Shown: positions 21,401 through 28,528 of the stretch, in pieces
Layout of the letters: every line of letters begins with the position of its first letter
How positions within the stretch are numbered: the stretch's first letter is position 1
Assembly (NCBI GenBank): GCA_019137255.1
Contig: WPDH01000134.1
Span: forward strand, 1 to 28,528
Direction of reading: 5' to 3'
DNA from: Corinectria fuckeliana
Lineage: Eukaryota; Ascomycota; Sordariomycetes; Hypocreales; Nectriaceae
Length of the DNA stretch: 28,528 nt
The notes under the pieces: model-generated
The model's input: only the letters and a program-made list of their open reading frames with translations
Database searches by the model: none
Told to the model about the DNA's origin: nothing
Made by a program: the position numbers and the translations under genes

Positions 21401-23012
21401 TCCTGTCTTTTTCGCCCAAGAGCAGAAACTTTGGGCTTGTCGAGTCCTGAGTAGTTGTCAAGATGTCTGGCTTAATCGCGAGGCCATCCGGGAAAGTTTG
21501 GGATTTCCAGGTGTCGCCATGGTCCAGAGAGTAGGAGAACTCCTTGACGTCTTCGTTGGCGGAATCTTTGACCGCAATGAGGATCGAGCCGGAATCACCA
21601 AATTCATACTTGTGCGGTCCGTCCAATGCCTTCTTCCACGTCACTCCCGCGTTGTCAGACACGTATAGGTTCGAGTCGGCGAATTTACCCAAAGACTTCC
21701 CTATGTTTCCGTTGCCCATGACAAGCCCAGGGGCTGGGCTCGAATACACTCTGCCTACATTGTCGAGCTGGGTGATGGAGTGTAGATGGACCATATCGTC
21801 CCCGGACTTGATTGACTCGAAAGTTCTGCCGTCGTCGAAAGTGATCTTGGTGACGATGATCTTTTCCGCGCCATTGTCGTCGACGTCCTTTCCGTTCTCA
21901 ACCGTATTCACCAAGAATATGCCCTGAATGCCACTGATCTTCTCAAAGTCGACGTGACCCCTGGTGTTGCGGTTGGTATAAGGAATATTCTCTGTGAAGA
22001 AGGTACCGTTGGAGTTGCTTGTGAAGATGACACCCATCGGGTTGGACGGGTGAGATGTCATTACATCCACCTGGAGGCTGTAGTTGGTGCTCTCTAGTAC
22101 GGTGTATGCCTCTTGGTTAATCTGGTGGGAATGGTCGTGGCTATCGTCGGTGGGGAACATGGCTCGATGCCATCGAATAGTGTCATCAGTGACGTAGAGG
22201 GCCATCTCGTCGCTGTTGGGGGTCGTGGCGGCAACGAGAAGGAACTTCTTGACTGCGGCTATGTTGACAACGCCTGACACGCCCTGGTTGGTATTCATGT
22301 TGGGCTCAAACTGCTGGTATGCGCCGTCTTGCAGAGCAAAGAAAGAGTCAGAGACGAAGAGTCGCTGATCCTCTTTGAAGAAGGATAGCGGATCAGCGAC
22401 GATGCACATGGTTCTTGACGCATCCAAGTCCTTCTGGCCAGTGGTGAACTCCTTCGTGGACTTGGCCCACCAGCATCCAGCTGTAGAGGTACGCAGCTGC
22501 TTGACTGACTTGAAACCGTCGAGCGTGTAAGCTGCCTCCTCATCGCAGAATATCCCATCGCAGTTCATGCCATTGAAGATGATGCGATTCGGATCGTCGG
22601 CGTGGAAGACCAGGATCTCGGGTTGGAAACCACTGGGGAGGGTGCCACTTTTGAAGCTGGTCCAGGATTTGCCTTGGTCGGTAGTCTTGTAGTGGCTCAC
22701 ATCTTGAGTGACGACGAAGGCCGTCTTAGACTCGTACGGATGTAGAACCAGCAACGCGGAAGCGCCCTCGGGGATATCTGACACAATCTTCCATGTGACG
22801 CCAGCATCTTCGGATCGGTAGACGTTCCTCTCCTCAACATCGTGGAACACGATGACATCGCTATCCTCGAAGTAGTTGATATTGAGCGGGGGGTGTTCGT
22901 GCACGGTTACAGCGACACTCGGCGAGTCTTGCTTCGCGAGGACAGCTGTCAAGAGCAGGGAAAGCAAGAGGATGCGCCATGAGGCTGCAGCGGCCCTGCC
23001 TGCGAACCTCAT
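18422..23012 (-). CDS. VPS10: Vacuolar protein sorting/targeting receptor VPS10 (sortilin family)
   Basis: VPS10 is the type I receptor that carries soluble vacuolar hydrolases (carboxypeptidase Y in yeast) from the late Golgi to the endosome and is recycled. Exons are 23012-19102 and 19031-18422 (70-bp intron; donor GTAAGC, branch GCTAAC, acceptor CCAG), giving 4521 nt and 1506 aa, usual for filamentous fungi. A signal peptide covers about residues 1-24 (hydrophobic LLLSLLLTAVLA). Two Vps10 propellers carry Asp-box motifs (SEDAGVTW, TTDQGKSW, SDNAGVTW, TTDHGKSW, STDRGDNW, TTDGGITW, STDEGKTW). Each is followed by a Cys-rich 10CC module (about 552-690 and 1226-1390). A Gly/Ser/Asp-rich linker separates the halves. 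Hydrophobic segments lie at about 1382-1404 and 1433-1457. The tail ends in an acidic dileucine-like stretch (DDDEGELLGEESDEEV). ATG 23012 is the first in-frame ATG and gives the signal peptide. The splice restores DYECAYNFELDN. Confidence 0.97.
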
Positions 23013-23163
23013 CGTTGCGGCGGAGCGTGGCTTGCGAGGATCATGAAGGAGCTTGTCGATGGAGCAAAGGTTGTTCGTTTCGCGGGGGAAGAGGTTATCG
23101 TGAGCTGTGAGATATGCGTGAGGCTGCGATGCTGCTCGTAAAGTCGTGTTTTGTTGGTCACTG

Positions 23164-23190
23164 ATGGAGACGGAGATGGAGATGGAGATG
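23164..23190. repeat. (GGAGAT)n microsatellite upstream of VPS10
   Basis: About four 6-bp units (one GGAGAC) lie some 155-180 bp before the VPS10 ATG, probably in the 5' UTR. Being a multiple of three, the repeat keeps the upstream frame open, but there is no ATG in that extension. Confidence 0.8.
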
Positions 23191-23448
23191 GCTCTGGGAT
23201 AGTTTGCAGTAGGTTCGCGCGTCGGCACGTCAGCATACGGGAGGCAGCTGTTAACTGTTTCGCCGAGTGTGGCGCAGAGCTGAAGGCCTTTGCCACACTC
23301 TAGTGCCACGTCACGTCATGCTAGGCATACGTTGGCCACATCTAAGCATCCTAGTAGAAGAAGCCAGATTCCACCAACAGCGCAATGAAGATGGAGATGG
23401 CCAGCGACAAGGCGTGAAGCATTGAACACTCGACGAAACCCTTGTTTC

Positions 23449-23488
23449 GTTCTGTCTCTGTCTCTCTCTGTGTCTCTTTCTCTCTCTG
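23449..23488. repeat. TCTG/TCTC-rich simple repeat
   Basis: This is an imperfect run of TCTG, TCTC and TGTC units between VPS10 and the upstream DNA. On the minus strand it is a purine-rich GAGA tract within the likely VPS10 promoter. Confidence 0.75.
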
Positions 23489-24686
23489 AACGGGTTTGCT
23501 TGGGTGTGTAGTACGCAATGGCAATGCGGATAGGTAACCTGGGCTAGGTCTGACAGATGCACTGACACAAAGCGCCATCCTCCTGCCTGCCTCCAGTTCA
23601 TCACGGGAGAACGAAGTTAAACATGGTTAATTTAAGTACCGACTAATTATGATAGATTGTTGGTCTGCACAGATCCTTTTCAATAATCTTCCAACAGAGT
23701 CAGCTTGTCAGTGTACATTGTAGTATGACATAGACATAATCTCGGCACTTCGCTTATCTTGAAGGCGTACCCTCAATAGATGCGAGCAAAAAGCCACAGA
23801 TGTAAATGAATCGTTAGCGATGCTTCGAATAGGCAGGTAGCAGGTAGCTAGGTAATTAGAAGATATCGAGAGGCAGGCGGCCCATCCAGGGAGGCTCCTG
23901 GAAGCGATCATATTCTCCATATGTGCGTTGATGGCTCGTGCTGACTTGTGCCTCGGATGAAGCCGAATACATTCCGAGGTGTTTGCCTGTTCTCTGTGGC
24001 CTCTGGCCTTTCCGCGGGCGACATCCGCTCAAATGGAGATGGCAGTGGCAAACATATTTGGACGCGGGTGAGGAGCACCATCAGGCCCAAGTGGGAATGG
24101 CCCAAAAGGGGATGAAACGCGGCGGGGCTACGGGGGCTAGTAGGGAGCTGGGAGCTTTCGTTCCCCACTTCAAACAGCTTGCCCGGTGGTCCCCCTGTTG
24201 TACTAGGGAGGTACAGTGGGAGTTCCGTGAAGCTGGACGCGCGGAGGAGGCCGCCGGCGTCTAGTCACTGACATTGCGTGCTAGCTGAAGAGAAGGAGGA
24301 GTAGCTAGAAGCTTTTGACGTCAATGAGAGCGATGCAATAAAATATGGGAAAGCCCTGAAGAGAAATGTTCAGTCGAAAGCAAGCCGGTTGCTAGCCTTC
24401 CGTACTAAAGTCAACCAGGCTCACGCTAAGATAGTAGATTGTATCCCTGCACCTGGTCTACAGCAGTACATACCTAGGTAGAGCCAAGCTTTCGTCCTAC
24501 ATACGTGGTGTCTCCATCACCGGGTCAAACAGTAAAAATAAACGGCCAAAACCAAAACCAACATTGACAGTCTAAACAAAGACGGCGAGTTGCGCTGACA
24601 AGGTAGAGATGTTGAGTCTGATGTATTTGGACGCCATTGCCCCTCACGCAAAGAACAGCATACGTGCCTTGGGCCAAAGAGGGTGC

Positions 24687-24708
24687 ATACTATGTAGGTA
24701 CATAGTAT
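24687..24708. repeat. Perfect inverted repeat (10-bp arms, 2-bp centre)
   Basis: ATACTATGTA and TACATAGTAT flank a GG. It could be a dimeric protein-binding site or a small hairpin; there is no adjacent terminator-like or tRNA-like structure. Confidence 0.85.
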
Positions 24709-25572
24709 TTCCCGACTCGTCGTCTCGCGCCTTATGTACAGTTGAACCCAACGGTCGGTACCTGCATCGCTCGTACTGTCAGTCCCGGCCGCTGCGATGC
24801 GACCTAGGGGAGATTGCTAGCTTCATGCGCGCCTTGGTGCAGTAAAGCGCAACCTGGCACACGGGGGCGCATGATACAGGACACGGTTGTAACTATTCAC
24901 TTTGTACTTATTTGAGATTTCGGTTCAATGCAAGGGAGGGGACGAGTTCCCATCTTCTCGGAAGAGGCATCGCTGAGGTAGAGTGGTTGTGAAAGTCCTT
25001 CGTAGACCCTGCTACCGGAGAATAGGAGATAAAAGAATACATATCTACCAAACAAGTAAACTTCTCTGCAACGGAAGCCAGTCCTTTCATTTACTTGATA
25101 CATCCCGCATCGTTCTCCTAGACTGCACAGCCGCAAACACGACCCCTTTTACCACTAATACTACTACCAAGGTACATACCTAGGAGTACGGAGGTACACG
25201 GTTGGTGCTAGGAGCAATGTACCAAACGGCAGGTACCTCCCCTCCCTTCTTGTGTGTCGCAAACCCCTGGCCCACGCCCGCGCCCGCCTCAGCCAACCCA
25301 CTTCGCACACTCAAGGACTCTCCCGCGCTCACGACTCCACGTGCTTGTTTTGGAATCCGTGTTTCTTCCTCTTCCTCTTCCTCCTCCCTCTTCATCTCCA
25401 TCTGCCTCCGTCCAAAAACACCCAAGCTCGTCCTCCAGCTTTCACGGTAACTCTCGCTCCCGTCGCTTCGCGTCGCGGCCGTCTCTCTCTCCTCTCCCAT
25501 CACTCTGAGCTCCCCAAAACGACGCCACTCTGCCCTCCCTCGACGAGTCGCACACAGCTTGTCCCGATCGCC

Positions 25573-27871
25573 ATGGCGGCCACTTACAAGCAGTTCCTGG
25601 CTGCGCCCAACTCGTCGCTGCTAGCTGACACAGCGTCGCTGCACTACGTGACCACCGTCACATCCTTTTCTGGCGCGACCCAGATCATCAAGCACATCAA
25701 CAGTCTCCAGAAGCAGATCACCAAGCAGAAGGAAGACATCCTCAACATTGTTGACGGCGGCAACACCATTGTCGTCGAGGTCGATACTGGCTTCGCCTTC
25801 CAGACCGGCGGTGGTCCTTACCTCCCTGGTATTGACGACAACTTCCTGACCACCCATGTTGCCTATGTTCCAATTGTGCGTCGCCTCTCAAGTCGTAGTA
25901 CCCCAGCCGTTGGTGTTGGTGTTGGATCGCAGGCTGACTCTGCGCTTATAATAGACTCACTTCGTGTCCTTCGACGAAGCCGGCAAGATTGCCCAGATCC
26001 GCCTCCAGTGGGACCAGGGTTCGCTGCTCAAACAAGTCGAGATCATCGGGAAGTCGGGTCGCAACTGGCCCATCACGGATAGCCGAGAGCAGATCGCCTT
26101 CATCCAGGCCTGCCTCAAGTCCTCAGGCACCAGAGAACCCGCGCCTCTCAGCCACAACGAGGCCGTCCTCCGAACCCGCGGCAACTCTAGCAATGCCGTC
26201 AGGGACCCTCATGCGTCCCTCCAGCTCTTTGGATCTCGGGAGGAGATCGAGGCTCCCCACCCTACTGCCGTAGTATCGCCATATGGCGGCAACCGGCCCC
26301 ACCAACGCTCCTTCACCGACATACTGGGCGACGAGCATGGTGAAGGCGGCGGTTCCCCTAGCGCACACCGCCACCGATCCATGTCCCCAAGCAAGGGCGG
26401 CCAGGGCAAGAACTTCAAACCTTCACGCATCTTCGACGGCCAGCAGAACTTTGACGAGGCCGAAACCCCAAAGGCCAATTCAAACAATTTCATCCGCCCC
26501 AACCCCAAGAAGTTCTCGCACTTTGATTTCGCCGACGGTACTGATCCTCAGGACGTCCCCATTGCCGGCCAACCGCTCGACGAACGACCCAAGTCCAAGC
26601 ACGACAGCCAGTGGTCCTTCAACGACTTCGTGACTCCCCAGAAGGCGAAGCCCTCCAAGATTATCCGAACCCAAGACGTCCGCCACTGGGATACCGACAA
26701 GGATACCGTCCAGGAGACCCCTATCCACCAGGCCCTCAAACCTAGACGAGGCGTCGATACCCATTTCGAGCTCCTTGACGACGGTGAGACAGTGCCCCAG
26801 CCTGCCCGCCCCGGTGCCAAACCCAAAGGCTACAACCGCAATGAGGGCCTTGGCCTATATAAGGATCACTTGGCTGACAAAGAAGATACAGGTTCAGGAA
26901 ACCCCCCAGCTCTAGGCAACATCACCAACCTCAAGGATCGTGGCAAGACCTTCGATCACCAGTTTGACATGACCGACGACTCTCCCGTCCAGTCTCAACG
27001 CGTCCCCGAGGGGCACAAGAAGGCTGTCCAGAGGATGAATGCCAACTGGTCGTCCTACGAGCAGTCTCCCGCTCCAAAGAAGGAAAACCGCCCCGCTGAG
27101 GGCCCGGCCGACGCTGGCATTCACATTGCCGGTGACGGAATGGGAGGTCGAAAGGGCACGAACCGAGATTGGCTTTACAATGAGACCGCCGAGGTTCCCC
27201 AATCCCTCCCCTCGCGGAAACCCAACGCAGGCCCGGCCGCCAATGCCGTGCCCAACAAGTCCGGCATTCACATTTCAGGTGATGGCATGGGCGGTAAGAG
27301 CGGCGCCGACCGCCACTATCTAGAAATCGAAAAGGACGAAGACGAAGGCAGGGCTGTCCCCTCACGGAGACAAGGCGCGAGTGCCCCTGGCGTTCAGAAC
27401 GAGTCGGCCCGGATTCACATTGCGGGCGATGGCATGGGCGGCAAGAGAGGAGCCGACCGGCATTATCTGGAAATCGAACAAGACGAGGATGAAGGCAGGG
27501 CTGTTCCCTCACGAAAGCAGGGCGCGAGTGCTGCTGGTTCCGAGAGCAAAAATGCCAAGATTCACATCGCTGGTGATGGCATGGGCGGCAAGCGAGGAAC
27601 TGACAGGAACTATCTGGAGTTCGAGGAAAACGAAGCGGACATAGTGAAGGCTGTTCCTGGGCGAAAGCAGGGCGCGAGCGCTGCTGGTTCCGAGAACAAG
27701 GCCGACCGTATCCATATTGCCGGCGACGGCATGGGTGGCAAGAAAGGCACCAACCGAGATTGGTTGTACGGCAACCTGGATGAGAATGAGAACACGCAGC
27801 CCGCTCCTGCGGCTCCCACTCGCAAGCAGAACGCGAACACGACTGCTGACAAGGGCTTCTGGGATTTCTAA
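25573..27871 (+). CDS. NTF2-like domain protein with a C-terminal 49-aa repeat array
   Basis: Exons 25573-25875 and 25955-27871 (79-bp intron, donor GTGCGT, acceptor ATAG, phase 0) give 2220 nt and 739 aa. Residues 1 to about 155 look like an NTF2-like fold (YKQFLAAPNSSLLADTASLH, GGNTIVVEVDTGF, HFVSFDEAGKIAQIRLQWDQ, REQIAFIQACLKSSG). The middle is hydrophilic and disordered with short conserved-looking blocks (RSFTDILGDEHG, SQWSFNDFVTPQKAKPSKII, THFELLDDGETV, NEGLGLY). The C-terminus has five copies of IH-I-(A/S)-GDGMGG followed by basic residues and an R(D/H/N)(W/Y)L block. The first four spacings are 49, 49, 49 and 50 residues. No signal peptide or membrane segment is present. The start is the first in-frame ATG, in a GCCATGG context. 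I know of fungal homologues annotated only as NTF2-like or hypothetical; the role is unknown and RNA-related function is speculative. Confidence 0.82.
27119..27739 (+). repeat. Five-copy 147-bp coding tandem repeat
   Basis: The IHIAGDGMGG core begins at 27119, 27266, 27413, 27560 and 27710, so the period is 147, 147, 147 and 150 bp. The spacers between copies 2 to 5 also share a P-G/S-R-(K/R)-QGAS block and acidic stretches, so the whole unit has been duplicated and not just the core. Copies 1 and 5 end in NRDWLY, copies 2 and 3 in DRHYLEIE, and copy 4 in DRNYLEFE. Confidence 0.9.
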
Positions 27872-28528
27872 TTGACGAGGATGTGAGCAGCAATACTGGC
27901 AAGGATACCCACGAGGTCCAATTGCCGTGCTTTCATTTTACTCCCTTCCGTGTTTTCTTCACTCATGACGATTGTATGCTTATCTGCGGCCCATTGACAC
28001 ATGAAGACCCGATCTTGTCATCCTTTTTCCCTTGGAATACAAAATACCGACGGAAAACCGCAGCCCTAGTTTTGTTCCTGTTTTTGTACTTATTCTTCCT
28101 GACATTTCTTCTTACGGCCTTCATGTCTGGAGTTGGGAAAGCATGAGGTGGCATTGGAGAAGAGGGAAAAGACGTCCCCCGAGAATGATTCTGGCTTCTT
28201 TCCCTGGTTGCGGCTGCGTGTGGCCTAATAGAGGGAGGATCCCAGTTGTAGCGTAACGTGTGCATGGACATGGCTCGGCAACTTCAATCAGATTCTACTT
28301 TTGCTGTTGTGCACTCCGCAAAGCTGGCTTGTATGATGTGACTTGTGGTGTGGTGGCCATGACAGCCGGGGACCAAGTTGGTACGCCATGACTTTGTGTG
28401 CTGTTGTCATGGAAAGGGGGCCGGCAAACGTATAACAACATTGATTCATGGATCTCATCATTCGTTCTCATCTATCGCGTGTGACTAGATCAACGATACA
28501 TATTCCGTCCGCTTATCAGCCCCCCCCC
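27872..28528. other. 3' flank of the NTF2-like gene to the window end
   Basis: This is probable 3' UTR followed by intergenic DNA. No convincing ORF is present; the small frames here are non-coding by appearance. The window ends in a run of eight Cs preceded by CTTATCAG. Confidence 0.55.

Larger units (their letters stand above)
23013..25572. other. Divergent intergenic region between VPS10 and the NTF2-like gene
   Basis: This 2.56-kb stretch contains both promoters. Near VPS10 are a GGAGAT repeat (23164-23190) and a CT/GT-rich tract (23449-23488). In the middle are TACCTAGGTA (about 24472-24481) and a perfect inverted repeat (24687-24708). Near the NTF2-like gene there is a pyrimidine tract (about 25364-25400), then GCCATGG at the start codon. 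Small frames here (for example 24609-24845 +, 78 codons) look non-coding. I see no RNA gene. Confidence 0.6.

Noticed and set aside
23013..23309. N-terminal extension of VPS10 across the GGAGAT repeat
   Set aside because: The frame is open but contains no ATG. The ATG at 23012 gives a textbook signal peptide.
24609..24845. 78-codon ATG-initiated frame upstream of the NTF2-like gene
   Set aside because: It spans the inverted repeat at 24687-24708 and TACATAG-type repeats, which argues for non-coding DNA.
25252..25572. In-frame extension of the NTF2-like protein upstream of 25573
   Set aside because: It begins at a non-ATG codon and is a translation of CT-rich leader (Ser/Leu/Pro/Phe-rich). 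The first in-frame ATG, with a good context, is at 25573.

Overview
The window is nuclear DNA of a filamentous ascomycete, most likely a Sordariomycete and possibly Hypocreales. The evidence is short introns (49-90 bp) with GTRNGT donors and CTAAC/CTRAC-like branch points, GC-rich third codon positions, CT-rich leaders, and one repeat saturated with C-to-T change of the RIP type. The species cannot be fixed from the sequence. Both ends of the window are poly-C runs, so it is probably one whole contig.

Layout: 1-808 is a short DNA-transposon relic with nearly perfect 60-bp terminal inverted repeats and an AT-only, RIP-like interior. 809-2698 has no recognisable gene. 2699-5925 (-) is an eight-exon gene for Mediator subunit 16 (MED16/Sin4, 952 aa). 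It shares a 747-bp divergent promoter region with 6673-8607 (+), the bifunctional purine enzyme AICAR transformylase/IMP cyclohydrolase (595 aa, three exons). About 4.9 kb without a recognisable gene follows (8608-13486), rich in short TACGTA/TACCTAGGTA-type palindromes and microsatellites. 13487-16873 (+) is a conserved fungal low-complexity protein (764 aa) of a type often labelled 'mucin', split by an unusually long 1,092-bp intron. 18422-23012 (-) is the vacuolar sorting receptor VPS10 (1506 aa, one 70-bp intron), convergent with the mucin-type gene. 25573-27871 (+) is an NTF2-like-domain protein (739 aa, one 79-bp intron) whose C-terminus carries five copies of a 49-aa repeat built on IHIAGDGMGG. 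The last 657 bp is its 3' flank.

The genes are housekeeping functions (transcription, purine synthesis, vacuolar sorting) plus two fungal proteins of unknown role. Nothing suggests a gene cluster or shared pathway. All five coding models splice in frame with no internal stops, and I see no pseudogenes. I see no tRNA, rRNA or CRISPR signal. I did not find a convincing new multi-gene system. The best leads are the saturated-RIP element with spared ends, the giant intron with an ATG-initiated ORF reading through its acceptor, the 147-bp coding repeat array, the two hydrophobic segments at the VPS10 C-terminus, and the palindrome-rich intergenic DNA.
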